Of a stretch of DNA of 64,000 bases, positions 44,372 to 57,663 are shown one piece after another (position 1 is the stretch's first letter; the number at the start of each line of letters is the position of its first letter). This stretch comes from Caprella mutica (taxonomy: Eukaryota; Arthropoda; Malacostraca; Amphipoda; Caprellidae). The translations under genes and the position numbers were made by a program. Under the pieces are notes generated by a model. It was not told where the DNA came from and did not search any database. It saw nothing but the letters and a program-made list of their open reading frames with translations. The stretch is from positions 62,001 to 126,000 of the forward strand of contig CANNZV010000343.1 in NCBI GenBank assembly GCA_947561585.1, given 5' to 3'.

Positions 44372-47300
44372 CTATTTCTTCTTCTTGATGTCTGTCGAAC
44401 ATTTGGGACAGTACCATTTTCCTTTGGGTTTGGTAGTAAGACTGACACAGGCGAAGTGGAACCATTCGATGGGGCACTGGAAGAAAAGTAACATACTTCA
44501 GAATGTAGTTACATTATCCATGATTTTTGAAGCATATTATCACAACCCTCCTAAACAACAGATTGACACACACACGAATGTGTAGCTGGTGACAGACTGA
44601 CACTAACGTTTGTAGGTATTACTACTCACATCACTCTTATCACAGGCTATCATCTCCCCATACGACACTTGGTGACACAGACAGTAGGTGGGTTCGTTGG
44701 GATCCACAGGCATGTCCATGGCCTCACTAGGGTGAACTATGGCAGACAGACCACCTAGACCAGGCAGAACACTCTTCAGACCACTAACAGGAGCAACAGT
44801 GTCTGTAACGAGAAAACAAGACAGGTTAGATAAGCTCAAGATAGAGATTTGCACAACAGAAGAATAATCAATAAAGTTTATTCAAGTTCAGATCTACGAA
44901 AAGAAACTGTGATTAGATCTCTTATGTTATGCTAATTTGCTATCTGAAGTGATCATTCATTTTATATCTATATTGAGTTATTATAAAAAGAAATAAATAT
45001 GAATTACAATACATGCGGACACAAGTGAAATATGGAACATTTGAATTTAAAATATGGATTAAAACTGAAGTATCTATGCATTCTTCAATATTGATCAAAC
45101 AATTCAGATTCTTTGTAAATGCGAGTTTAAGTTGGTATTTTCATTATAATCAACAGGGTTTGATTTTATACTCCATTAACTGTGATATACCTTTACCAGT
45201 AGCTTTCTTCTTTTTCCTGCCAGCAGTTTTCTGTTGGTTTTCCTCCTCATCATCACTGGCTGCTGCAGAAGGACCTTTCTTCTTCTTCTTGGTGACTCCC
45301 TTCGCTGACACCTCCTCCTTCTTCTTGCGCCCCTCTGATAACACAGATGACAAGTCTTATATTAAGTTCATAAGAAATTAGGTACACATGAAAGTTGCAA
45401 ATTGATTAAATTAGTTAATCCTCACAATTCAAATTAAAGAAATTTGGTAAGGATGAATTTTTTGTATGTAGATATTTGTAAATACTAATAGAGAAATTGG
45501 ATAACACATTCTTACAGTACAAGCACTTACTCTTCTTTGAAGGTCCTTCCTCTTCTTTCTTACTGATGAGAAGGGGCTTCTCCTTCACTTCTGCTTCAAA
45601 TTTAGCTAAATCAGAATCAAGTCTCCTGATGTGCTTATCCACCTGCAGCAAATAACTCATTAGAACTAATTATAAAGCATTGAAAGGTGAATAAAGAGGA
45701 AGTGTAATTAGCAGAAATTTAATGAGCCGTAATGTTTGAATTATTCTTCAAATTTAGAGAAATGTGACGATTCACTAAATTATGTTTAAATCTCACCAGC
45801 TCGTAGGTCTGCACTGCCAATTGTACTTTGTCTTCACTGATGTTCTTAGCAGAGCTGAACATTCCGAGTATTTTTCCCAACTCCTCTGCCCTCTCCTCAT
45901 CTGACAACTGTCTGATATCTTTCAAATAAGAATCCGATTTCTGGAAAGGAGATTATTATAGAATAGACAGCCATGTATTTTAAGAAGAAATATTTAAGTT
46001 ATGTGAAATTCTCAACAGCTACAAACAAACTTACTCTATCGATGTCCCTGAAAATGTGGATGGAATCTTGGTCCCAGTCTCTCATTTGGTGGAAATTCTG
46101 CTGTAGTTCTGCCGGTAAACTTTCCAAACCTGAAAAGTATCATCCGATAAAAGAGTGAAATAAACAGTGAGGAGTGAATTAAAAGAATAAACAACTCAGT
46201 AAAAGTAGAATGATGTTCATTAAAATTGATAGAATATTTTCTTAAAAAGAGAAATGGTAAAAAAAGTGATGTTCTTTAAAGACATTGAAAATAAATGATA
46301 ATTTGAAAGAAAAAAAATCCAATCCAAAGTTATAAAAGTAAACCAGTTGTAGAAATAACCAAAAAGTAAAAATTCTAGCAAAAGTAGACCTATTGGTGTT
46401 TGGCAGCTGTTAATGGATGAAAGAGGAATTTATTCTATTTAGATCATTAGTTTTAGGAGACAAATATACCACAGACCTGTTAGTGCAGACCGTAAGCTTC
46501 TAGGAAATTCATAAGCACTAAAATCAGGCAAAATTTGAGCTGGCGCCACATTTTCTTGATTTTCGTCATCTAACAAAACGTTAAGAAACAGACATGCAGT
46601 TAAACAAAGGAATAATCAACTTGGTGAAATAAAAACAGGAATTGAAAAAAAAAATTAATCAAAGAAAATTTAAGGGTAGAACAAGTGAGATATATAGGGT
46701 GAATAAACCGAGTGCAAAAATATAAACTAAAAAAAGCTAAATTTTGAGAAACACTCAACCTTACTTACCATGTAAGAGACAGAATAAACAAATAAAATTA
46801 CTTATTCAATAATTCTTTGTCAAGCTAAGCAACTCAACATGCTAAGTAATTTTTTTTAATAATTTGTTACTTTGAAGAAGACACTAAACTTTTAGGAAAA
46901 ACAAGAACAAATTACCAAAGCAATTTATTTTTGAGTTTAGTGAGGGCACAGAAGCAAACTAGTTTAGTGAATTTAAAAGCCTATTATGGAAAATAGTGCT
47001 TCATTAAAATTTAAAGTATATATACACCTACAAAACATAAAGGTAATTTTGAACATAATCTATTCCTACATTCCTTTTGTTAATTTTATGCATTTTTTTA
47101 AATCTCTTGCATCATGACTCAAAAAATATTAAAAGAAGTTAATTAATACTCTAATACTAAGTAACAGGAATTATATTCAGCTTTACAGATTTAGATATTT
47201 ATTCATGTTAGTAGAGAAAATATAAAATTAGCTACAACTTTGAAGAATAAATTAAAATGAGTTATTAAATGTGCATCTTCTTCAGCCACTTTTTTTTCTG

Positions 47301-50050
47301 ACTTAGAAAATAATATTTAGTAACTTTTTTTTGAGTTTAGACATCAGGAGGATATAAATTTGATGAGAATTTTTTGTTTTTAATTTATAGAAAAAATTGA
47401 AGAGGACACATATGGCCAGTTGGTCCCATGGGACTACTGAATGAAAGGAGACACGAGTGTCCACCTGGTCGCTAAAGGGTTGAGAATAGTACCAATAACT
47501 TAATTTAAATTTTGTTCAATTTCACAATTGGATTGTATTCTAAATTTATTCATTACTTAAATAGAAAAGGCTACTTGTAGTTGCTACATGTGCCAGTTTG
47601 TAAAATCACACTAACTTTTTCAAAAGCTGAAAAAATCCACCAACAATTTCAGGCAGACTGCAGTGAATTTCCAATAATTTGGCTGATCCATCAACATTTC
47701 CCAATTTATCCACCGAAAATTAATTGTAACATAGTATTAAATAGCTAAAAATCCACCAATTTACATGAATATTATTTCCAGAGGCAAAAATTTCACCAAC
47801 TTGTCGGTGGAATTTACCATGAAAATGATGAAAAACAGTTTGCCTCTTCCTAATAAATTATTATTTCCTAATAAATTCCTATGTTTACATGTAATTATGA
47901 GAAACATTTCAGGGAATTCTGGTCATATGGAAATTTGAACACAAATTTGAAAATCTATGGGGACCTATTGACAATTGTCCTTAAAATCAAGTTTGTGGAG
48001 ACTGATTTCAATTATCACAAAAAATCTTAGATTTTTTTGAGGGAAAATAATAGCTACTAAATATATCTTTGGAGACAAATTGTCCTCAAAATAAAATCTT
48101 TAAAATTGGAGACTGATTAGTATTAGCGCTCCAATTCTAGGGTGGAAAAATAACTTCCGATTGACTAGTAACTCTGTTAGATTTTTACTCATTTCTACTC
48201 AAATATTTGTTACCAAACATCTGAAACATAGAAAGAAAATTGACATGACATGATGACTCAGTCCATGATTCCGTATTTTAGTTTTAAAGAGAAATTTCTT
48301 TGGTTTGATTTTGTGTGCCTGTTTCTAGCTAGATACCTACCCAATTGAAAATCAAGGAAATTAGTATAAGAATGTTGAATAGAATTTAAAATCTTGATTA
48401 ATAGAATATCAACACATAGTAATGGGCACACAAAATCAAACCAAAAATATTTCCCATTAAACTATAATAGATACGGAATCAAGTATTAAAATTACTTTAG
48501 TCTCGCCCTTAAAATATTTTCAATGAAAGATTATGCATAGGCCAGTCTGCAGAAACTGGTAAAGTGTTCATAGAGATCTCTTATTTTGTTTGTAGCAAAA
48601 TTAATGTAAAAATAGGAATTAATTGAAAATTGTTCAGAGAGAATATCCCAAATATCTCCCATATTCCCAAGTAATAAAGCATGTCCAAACTCGCCATTTT
48701 AATGGCGAGTTTGTGACAGTTATTTTGAGCCCTTCAAATGCAAATGGTGAGTTTTTTTCTATTTTTCTCCTATGCTACTATGTTATTTTGGAGAGAATTT
48801 ATGAAAATTTGATCATTTTGGAGAGAATTTGTTGAATTTTGGAGAGAGCTGGAGAGACAAATGGTGAGTTAATGTGACATACTATTTTACTTGGCAATAT
48901 TCTGCAGACTGGTGCATAGGAAACTAATTTCAGGATATAATCTAGTAAAATTCAAGTCTATGCTTCAGAAGTTCAGATGCTTGGAAGCAATTTTAAGCAA
49001 ATAAAAGCATTATATCAATTGGGACATAAATCAACCAAATGTGTCTCCAAGTGACATAACATAGGCTACTTCAGTATTTCTCAATAAAAATAACTCCATT
49101 CTGATAATTCATGTTCAGTTTTGGTTATTCATGTTCCGTTTCAGCCGTGTTTCAGAGGCTGGAAAATTGTAAGCCAATTATTGAGCCAAAATTTCACAAA
49201 AAATCTGAGCCACTCAGAGCCAGGGCAATTTGGCTCATTTTTTGAAGATTTCAAGCCAAAATTAACATGGAAACATAGGAATTAATTTAAAATTTTAAGC
49301 CAATTAGACATATCTGAGTTTTGACCTTTAGAAATCTAAGCCATAAAGCCAATTAATTGGCTTTAACGGACATACTCGTAACTCAGTAACATGGCGTTTC
49401 GCATTTCGGTAATTATATGGACCTCAGAAAAGAATTAGAGCAAATTCCCACGGACCTTTTCAAAAAGCTGAAAAAAGTCCAATATTTTTCCAATAATTTA
49501 GCTGATCCACAAACATTTTCCCGATTTATTTAGCCACTGAAAATTAATAGTAAACAAACTAAACATTGGAATAAATAGCTAGAAAATTCACAGATATGTT
49601 GGTGGAACTGGAATTTACCATGGGCATGATATACAGTCTGGCTAGAACACTTTTCTGCAGGCAGCAGCAGCCAGTCTGAAAAGTACAGCAGGATTTGTGG
49701 ATTAATCCTGCACCCAAGTCCTATTTAATTCCTATGTTTGCAGTTTGACTTCTAACCAGTAAAAATAAACTAGCAACTTTACAATATCTGCTATTTCTGG
49801 TGTGAATTAGAGAGAGAAAATGCAGCTTTCTTTGAGAGCAATTCATAACAAAGATTCTGCAGTGAGTATTTAGGAAAAAAGTAAAAAATATAGATACCTA
49901 TGTTGAAACTAAGATACATCATGCCTAACTAGTAAGTAGTAACTACAGGGCCACAGGCTACACCTAGTCAAAATGCATGTTAGTTGAATCGTTATATCAG
50001 TAATATCACTTACTTTCTAAATATTGTTCCAAATGTAAACCTCCAGACAT
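44372..50050 (-). CDS. ING5: ING4/ING5-type inhibitor of growth protein, 7 exons
   Basis: Exons in reading order: 50050-50014, 46129-46035, 45940-45797, 45642-45531, 45334-45191, 44802-44630, 44476-44372. They sum to 810 nt, 269 residues (human ING4 249, ING5 240). Residues 1-100 form the ING N-terminal helical domain ([45 protein letters not shown]). A long Lys/Glu-rich nuclear-localisation region follows. The C-terminus is a PHD finger with C218, C220, C231, C236, H242, C245, C258 and C261, preceded by [19 protein letters not shown]. The finger reads H3K4me3, and ING4/5 bring HBO1-type (or for ING5 also MOZ/MORF) histone acetyltransferases to chromatin. ING4 versus ING5 cannot be decided in an invertebrate, which usually has one co-orthologue, so the symbol is approximate. 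The first intron is 3.9 kb and contains MITEs and a possible extra exon. Confidence 0.93.
46477..46569 (-). other. Candidate in-frame cassette exon of the ING gene
   Basis: On the minus strand, TTTTGTTAG precedes and GTCTGT follows a 93-nt open stretch. Exons 1 and 2 both meet at phase 1, so a 93-nt insert keeps the frame, and there is no stop. The insert would encode about 31 residues containing [12 protein letters not shown]. Known ING proteins have nothing here, so it may be a lineage-specific alternative exon or chance. Confidence 0.3.
48541..48912. mobile_element. CAGTCTG-type MITE interrupted by hAT MITE family 2
   Basis: The left part starts CCAGTCTGCAGAAACTGG and the right part ends ATTCTGCAGACTGG. 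The two parts are separated by the 228-bp family 2 element. Without the insertion the host is about 140 bp, like the 145-bp copy at 9,085. Confidence 0.82.
48667..48894. mobile_element. hAT-type MITE, family 2, copy 2
   Basis: 228 bp from CCAAGTAATAAAGCATGTCC to ATACTATTTTACTTGG. The flanking octamers are CCATATTC (48,659-48,666) and CAATATTC (48,895-48,902), one mismatch. By eye it differs from copy 1 at only a handful of positions, which suggests recent activity. Confidence 0.92.
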
Positions 50051-51724
50051 TTTGATTGGAGTTATTATCTAATCGTACAGGTGCAATTACAATAATAAAT
50101 ACTTTAGTAAATAGCTAATTAGGTTGATAAGGTTTTTGTGGTCGCTCTTCAATGTTATTGAATTCTGTTTAGAAAAGCCTAAACTGGATACTGTTATTTT
50201 TTTTAATTTATTGAATAAATAATTCCAATTCATGAAAATTTACTATAATACATCCTTTAATTAACTGAGCATGAGTAAAATTCACATATATAATAATAGT
50301 GGTATCTGAACTCATTTCTACTTTCGACTTTCCAAATGAACATCGTTGCCATGGCTACCCAGATGACGCTATTCAAGATAAATTTACTTCACTTTTAGAT
50401 GATGAATGATAGCTAGAAATTTAAAAATACATTAAAAATCCTTAGCTGCTTTACACTAAAAAAAGAACAATCGAGAATTTCTAAAAACAATCACACAAAT
50501 TCGATATATGGATTTTGGTATGTTTGGAAAAAGAGGAGAGGGGTGGGCGAAAGCAAATAAACCAAATTTCATTCGACTGTTCTATATAGACACAAAGGTA
50601 CCATAACATAATAATACAACTTACTCTCCATTCTGAAGAAACTACTTGGTAATTTCAATTATTTGCTGAAGTTTATTTCTCACACTAGTTTGAGAATTCA
50701 GCTTTAAAATGGAATTCAGTCAAAGATAGATTTGGTCGAATCGATCGACAGGCGTGACCCTCTCCTCCCAACAGCTGCTGAGAAAATGAGCCCTCAATGA
50801 ATAAACCAGCCATTGCTTTTCAACCCTCCCCCACCCTCCCTGTAGCATGAAAATAGTCAGTCGTATTGTATCTGAATTTAATGTAAAGCAACAAAAAATA
50901 TGTTCAATAACTAAATTTTATAGTAGAAAGACGAATAATAGAGAATTACGTTTACACTTTATTTTGAATTTGATTTGTCAATATTTTATTTCAGATAAGG
51001 TGGGCTGTTTAATGCATCAATTTGATTAAAATTTATATCTTTTCTTCATTAAAAATATTAATTGGAGATAGAAAAATGGTTGATTCCCATGGATTTTAAT
51101 TCTTTAATGAATTCATATACTGCATTAACATTTAAAAAGTATTAAAATACCTCAAACCGGGAGAAATAAATTAAATTACTAAAAACTAACAGGAAACTTG
51201 ACAAGGAAAATTATTCACTGGAGAATTAATTATAATTTTATTATATAGAATCATATCGAAATAACCACAGATAATAATATTGATACGGATAAAATGTAGC
51301 TAATAGATAACAGGTAGGTAATAATAATGAGTTTATTGGTATGGATAAATATTAGTAAAGCAATCAAGTGGTTTCTATACATAGTTAGTATTTAATTTAG
51401 TAACTCCTACACGTATAAATATCATTTCTAATAGAAATAATAAATGAAACTATGGAAATAAATCAATAAATACGTAAACCATAAGTAGGGTAGGTTCAGA
51501 GTTATTGGACGGTTCCACATTTTCGGACACATTACTTTTTTTTATTATTATTCAAATAAAATTTCTTTTCTTTCGTGTTCGATAATGTGAAACCGTTCGT
51601 TAACTCGGAACTTACCCTACTAATAATAATTATTTGAACGCGTTGGTTAGTATTAGTTCATTTGTTTTCTAAAAGTTACTAAGGTAATAAAATGAAAGAC
51701 TCTTCACCGTCAGGAGGTCCTTCT
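50051..51724. other. Region between ING 5' end and MAN2C1 3' end
   Basis: Both genes read leftwards, so this holds the ING promoter and the MAN2C1 3' UTR. An imperfect X-box-like palindrome GTTGCCATGGCTAC is at 50,345-50,358, about 300 bases 5' of the ING ATG. A TAGGGTA-family MITE is at 51,486-51,632 (TAGGGTAGGTTCAGAG … GGAACTTACCCTA). No further gene is seen; the 60-codon plus frame at 50,847 is unassigned. Confidence 0.5.
51486..51632. mobile_element. TA-flanked MITE, TAGGGTAAGTT family
   Basis: Inverted ends TAGGGTAGGTTC and GGAACTTACCCTA with inner inverted GGACGGTTCCACATTTTCG and TGTGAAACCGTTCG words. It is the clearest copy of the family outside WDR91. Confidence 0.75.
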
Positions 51725-54700
51725 TTAAGTGGAAGTGAAGGACACCCTCAAAGCCCTTATTTCGAATCCAGTTAGACTGAGACTCAATGAAGAGCTTCCA
51801 TCGGCAGTGGTGAAGGGAATGTCCTCCCCTTCAGCCTCCATCCCATCACTGTTCTTCACGCTAGCAACCGCGAAATTGATCTTCAGTCTGAGAAAAAGAA
51901 TTAGGAGATAAATATTCGACAGACAGGAAGTGACAATAAATAATATACAAATACAATTAATTATTCATATGATTGAAAACTTTGGGAAAAATATAAAATA
52001 ATTCATTCATAAATCAGCAAATAGCGTAGAAAACTAAATGTAAAAATAGGTACTCACTCAGCTGTACTGTAAGTGCCGTGTGCTTCATAGAATCTCAGTA
52101 TGACGTCACCACTGCCATCCTCAGCTGGTTTGATGGTGTGGAGAACTATTCCTTCTCCTGTGACTAAGAACCAAGACTTCGAACTGGAGGAGGAGCATTA
52201 GAATGATATTAAAAATTATATCAAAACTTACCATATAATTACAATTATGTCAGTTTTTTTTGAGTATTTCATAAAGTATGAAATACTTTTGAAGAACGTT
52301 ATTGACGTGGATAATGAGTACTCTTAATCAATACTTCAAATTAGTTACATTAAATAGCAATTTATAGAAAAGCTTGAAAAAACACAATATTTCAAAAAAT
52401 TTAATTCTTAGTTCCAATGAAAATTAAATTTAAAACATTATCTAGTTTATCTCACGGTTCAGATGCGGTAAGAAGGTTCTCCAGTTTTAGCGGGTTATTG
52501 AACTCGTAACCCCTCTGCACCACACCAGCCTCTCTTAGAGTTCCTGCATGGGGCATGAGAGCGTAGCTGAAGGAGTGCTGTCCCATGTCACAGTTAGCGT
52601 CAGGGGCCTTGGGACTCTTAAGGAGCGTCAGAGTCACGCTAGAGTAGCGCCCTGACCAGCCGTACTTACTCTCATTGAGGATAGCCATTCCGAAACTAGG
52701 GTCTGAAATGTCAGCCCACCTGTGAAGAACGTGGAAGAATTAAGAGGGCGGAGATAGAAATACCTATTATTATTATTATTGATTCGTGTAGTCTTTATGC
52801 TTGAAAGACCTATTAACCGTCAGACTGAGATACTTAGACCAATTAAATTTTAGACAGATAACTCACTTATGACCACAGACTTCGTATTTAGCAGTTTCCC
52901 AAGAAGTGTTAGCAGAGGTTGGTCTCTCCAAGTGTCCAAACTGAGTCTCGTAGGTGACTTTGGTTGTCTTTATAGATGTGTCAAAGCCCACCTTCAGTAG
53001 TTTTCTGTTCTCAGACCAGTCGACAGATGTGTCGAAGGTGAGGTAAGGACAGTCGGCAGTGAGGATGATCTCCTGAGTCATGGAAGAGGACTTGCCAACG
53101 GAGCAGCCCCATGAGAGAGAGCAGCGAGTGGAGGAGTTGCTCTTGATGATCACTGGTGAACTCACCTGGTAAACATTTACTCTTGCTAATTATTTCAAAT
53201 TGAAAATTATTTACAGTTTAAAACTATCTTTTGTTCCAATTTCAATATTTGACATTTCATTGGCAATTAGTCTAAAATTTAAAATATAGCTAGGAAATAA
53301 CAAGTTACTTGAAATACAATCACTCAATCGGCATAATTACTTATCAGATAGAAACAGAAAATTGACAGCTTATAACTGCAAGAAAGCTACTTATAAAAGC
53401 ATCCTGAATACTTAGAGTCTCACAGTGTTGTTGATGCAAGTCTCAGTCTCCAAGTGGTAGTCCATGACATCCCACGCATCCCAGTAAAGTGGCTCATCAT
53501 CGAACAGAAGGAGTTTGTTTCCTAAGGTCTGCTCACCAGATGGAGACACGAAAACGTCTCTGTTAGCAGTGTCACCAGTTGTCAGACTTATGATCTGACC
53601 GGTAGAGTTGATGACAGCGCGTACCAACCCGTTACTGAGCACGAATGTACCATTTTCTTCCACTGCGATTATTTAGTAGAAATGGGGAAAATTAATACCC
53701 CGATATATAATTTTATAACCAATGCAATGAATTATTATATTTTGCACTTCCAATTTATTTCACTCTCATTCATGCAGAAAAGCTAGTCCGAGCTCTCAGA
53801 CTCATCTGTTAATCCTTTTAACTATTTTCTAAAGTGACTCAGTGCTGCTAATTTCTCACCAATGGTCACAGGGTTAGAGGGGGTGATGGGGGTGGCGAGG
53901 GAGTAGCCAAAGGGGGGCACAGTCACCAACTGGTAGGTATTCTCATCACCAGAGGCTATGACCTCAGTCCTAGGCCACTGCAGAGTGTTCACAGCGTACT
54001 TGTCACTGCCAGATGCACCTGCAGATATCATTGACATAGAAAATTCATTAGAAATTTTGAAGTTTTTGTTTTTCACTAGAAGGAACATTTTTTTAGGTGC
54101 AAAATTTCAGTTTTTTTTTTAATTTATTCCAACCGGCTCCCACGAGTCTTTAACCCTATTAACCTGGCCCTACCCTCACTCACTAACTTATGGGTTGGTT
54201 CACGCGAACCAGCTCTCACTCTATCCCATACAATTTTAACGAATTAACTTTTCGATATTTTTCTTCATTTGATAATTAAACATCTCTTGGTAAGCACAAA
54301 AGAATCATGGTCCATTTTAACCTATGCCCACAGTCAGACTACAACGAGTGACGGATTATTCTCACCAAATATCTGCGTCAGAGAGTTGTTCCAAACACTA
54401 GTAGCGGAAGCGATAGCTTCCTGGTAGTACTTGGTAGCGTCTTCATAGATAATCTCTATGCCAGAACCAGGCAAAACGTCATGGAACTGGTTGAGAAGAA
54501 CTTTCTTCCAGGCCTCGTCAAGATTCACCAAAGAGCTGAGAAGAGATAGGAACTAAATATTATTTTAGTTGTTTGAGGGACTAAATAAGTTTTTTTTCAC
54601 CTAGGTGGAAAAGTAAGCAGAGAATATTAAAAAAATCAAACCTAGTAAGTAAAGACTGTGCACTGGAGTCCCCAATGGAAGCACAGCATAACATGAACTC

Positions 54701-57663
54701 TGCTTCTCTCAGTTTGAATTCAGACTGCCTGCAAAGTCTCTTCATAGCAGCCTGAGAGGTGTAAGTACCGTTATGCAGCTCCAAGTAAAGTTCACCGGTC
54801 CATTGGCAAAAGTTATGCTGCTCAGACTCTAAAATCTCAAACATTTGATCTGGTGTCATCTTCTGCATCTTAGGACAGCCGTCAACATCTGCAAGTCGGT
54901 TGGCTTTCTCCAGCATGTCTTGAGTTGGTCCACCCCCACCATCACCATAGCCAAACAAGTAAGCTGATGTCGACACCCTACCCTTGTCTTTCATGTTAGT
55001 CTCTGAGTATACGACCTCTTTGACATCACAGCGCATGCCGTAGTTGTCCCCAGGAGGGAAATGAGCCAGCACCTTAGATCCGTCTATTCCCTCCCATGTG
55101 AAGTTGTTATGGGGAAACTTATTCACGAAATTCCAGCTCATCTTCTGGGTGAGGAACCTAGTTAGCCCCATATGTTTCATAATACCAGGAATTTGTGGTG
55201 AGTAGCCGAAAGTATCAGGTAGCCAATATTCCTTACAAACCACACCCAGTTCCTTCTGGTACCACTTTTGTCCGTGAAGAAATTGCCTCACGAAACTCTC
55301 ACCACTTGGAATATTACCATCCATCTCTACCCATGTACCACCGACAGGTAAGAAGCGACCTTCCGCCACCTTCACCTTAATCCTCTCAAATAACTCTGGG
55401 TAGTACTCCTTCACCCAGGCCCATTGCTGCGCTTGAGAAGCAACGAAAATGTAATCGGGATATTTATCCATCAGCACCAACTGGGAGGAGAAAGATCTTG
55501 CTGCCTTGCGTTTGGTTTCGGAGTAAGGCCACAACCAGGCAGTGTCGATGTGACAGTTGCCAATGGCCGCCATTGTGTGCGCCCTGGCACCGTTACCCTT
55601 CGCAAAATGAGCGTCAGCCAACTGACTAGCGGACCTGAGACATGATTGGTTTCAGTAATTTTTACAGTTTACATTTTTTAATTAAAGTCGCAATACCACT
55701 GGATTCTAAATGACAGACACTAAAGATTTATCATACTATATTATGAGAATATGTCAAACAGTACAAAAAAATATGGCAGCATAAAGTAACTTACTGGTCA
55801 TTGCCTGCGATGATATCATTGACCATTTGGTTAGCAGTGAAGAGTGCTGCATATCCTCTGCTATCCTCACTCATCTCATTAGCAAGCTGACTCAAAATTT
55901 CCAAATCTCTGATGAGTTTGTAGATCAAACTGTCCGTGAGACTCACCTCTGCTCTCTCCAGAGTGAACATCATGTCAGTAGGTGGGGGATCTGGGAGAGA
56001 ACATCGTGAAAAATGAAGAATTAGATTAACGGTTGTTATAAGCCTACTAGGATTATCATACTAGATTAATTAAATGGTATGGGTTTGACGTCCGCATCGG
56101 AAATAAAGATCATATCGACGACGACAAAAGGAAATTAAATAAAAGAGATTGGATTAAGCAGTCATAAGGGAAAGTGGCTTCATGAATAAAGTCCACTACC
56201 AACATTGAATGATAAAGCTACTCTGTGAATAGTGAATACAATTCTGTCGCATTCCACTTACGAAGGAATGTGACAGAAAGGACGGAAAGAACAAGAAAAT
56301 TGTTAACACAATTTAACAAAAAATAATTCCATTCGTGAATGCAGTCAGCAATCACGAATGGAAAGGTAGTTTTTAAATTTAATCTCATCTAATTTGAAAT
56401 GTCATTAAGGCGGTAAAACATCGCAAATAACACTTCTTATATTACACAAAATGATGACATATTTATATCATGTCATGGATTTTATAGAGTTGATTAATAG
56501 GCGTAATTTCATGAATCAATAAAGAAAACACAAAAAATACGAGCTAGAAAACGTACCTATCAGATCTCCATCAGTGGTGCCTAAAATTCTATTGGCAGCC
56601 ATTTCAACGTAGAATGTCAGTGAAGGAGTGGAGCCATCGTAAGATTCGGTGATGACATAATCAGTTCGAAACTGATCAGATTTCGTTGAAGAAAGTCCCT
56701 GCAAGTAATTGCATATCTAATTTAATTGTTCTTTGTTATTGATTGATATAATCAAACAAAAATATCATCAGTTTCTCTTTTGCACAGAATGAAAAAAATT
56801 GAATCAAGTAATAAACAAACATGAAATACAATTAACTCATGAAATAGGAGTATTATTTTAAATAGATGCCATTCACTGAAAGGTGCTTTTGAACTAACTT
56901 CAAGAATAATACGTATAAAACAACAGAGCTTCAGATTAATTTGATAAAAATACTGATGACTGCTGTCTTGCTTCAGTCCAATAAATGAAGACTAACTTGT
57001 AATATTTGCCCACTGGTGGAGTAGATCATTGCCTCGGATCCTGAATCCCATCTGAATCGTACTTCCTCACCCGTCCAACTTGTGGGCAGAGTTAATTCCA
57101 CCTTGAACCAATGGGTGGTCCAAGTGGGTCCGAAGGATTGTCCAACAGAGGTTGAGGTGAAGGTTTGAGAGATCACATCAGCGAATGTCCATTGTTGCCA
57201 GGCACCTTCTCCACCAGGAACTGACCAGTAGGACAACGCTGAGAGAAAAAATAATCTATATTGAAATTAAGTTAATATATTTTAGAATTGATCATCAAGA
57301 ATAATCTAAAAATGCTGTTCATCAGTTTTAAGTAAGATGACACGTGATTGCACTTATAGAAAAGTACCTTAAAGAGTAAATATTACATCACGAATTGTAT
57401 TTACGTATATGTTAATATAGGTTTAGTGGATTAAATTGGCAGAGACCAATATGTGTACAGTGTACTGTTGCCTAACCATCTCTACTAGGTACCTAATTGT
57501 TGGTAGAACAAGAACGCAACTCACAGGCAGGGTTTGTCTCTCTGTACAACCTGTTGACAAGGTTGACTTCTTTGAACCTCTCAGAGGAGATGAAGTTCTC
57601 AATCCTAGGCAAGGTTGCCTTCTTGTTCTTACGAAGAGGAGCTTGAACTCCTGCGTCAGTCAT
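51725..57663 (-). CDS. MAN2C1: Cytosolic alpha-mannosidase (GH38), complete, 12 exons
   Basis: Exons in reading order: 57663-57525, 57238-56997, 56698-56557, 55990-55795, 55634-54642, 54535-54366, 54018-53860, 53662-53424, 53165-52867, 52719-52456, 52183-52058, 51887-51725. They join to 3132 nt, 1043 residues (human 1040). The GH38 catalytic domain starts in exon 5: metal ligands H268 and D270 in GNCHIDTAWLWP, nucleophile D380 in WLPDTFGYS, and H527 in ELHNGTYTS. Exon 6 has LLNQFHDVLPGSG. The C-terminal beta domains contain PLYWDAWDVMDYHLE, TQFGHLERPT and SYALMPHAG, all close to MAN2C1 rather than lysosomal or Golgi mannosidases. There is no signal peptide, which fits a cytosolic enzyme. It trims free Man8-9GlcNAc oligosaccharides released from misfolded glycoproteins to Man5GlcNAc and is activated by cobalt. 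The donor of exon 5 (AG/GTTTGA) is weak but keeps frame. Intron 3 contains a SINE-like fragment. Confidence 0.96.
56075..56300 (-). mobile_element. SINE-like fragment in MAN2C1 intron 3
   Basis: Reverse orientation, with GGTTTGACGTCCGCATCGGA at the left edge, AAGTGGCTTCATGAATAAAG and GGAATGTGACAGAAAGG. It is strongly diverged and 5' truncated. Confidence 0.65.

Larger units (their letters stand above)
46200..50013. repeat. ING intron 1: MITE-rich
   Basis: From right to left: family B copy (49,430-49,640), family D copy (49,145-49,385), a CAGTCTG element (48,541-48,912) that contains hAT MITE family 2, a relative of the 255-base duplicate (48,140-48,200), a repeat like 24,100-24,345 (47,860-48,130) and another family B copy (47,590-47,830). 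The part 46,570-47,580 is AT-rich with no recognised repeat. A candidate in-frame cassette exon lies at 46,477-46,569. Confidence 0.65.

Noticed and set aside
45013..45381. 122-codon plus-strand frame
   Set aside because: It is antisense to ING exon 5 (45,191-45,334), whose Lys-rich codons read as Phe/Leu-rich on the other strand.
50345..50358. RFX-type X-box GTTGCCATGGCTAC upstream of the ING gene
   Set aside because: One mismatch to the consensus half-site, a single occurrence, and no link between ING and ciliary regulation; kept only as a note.
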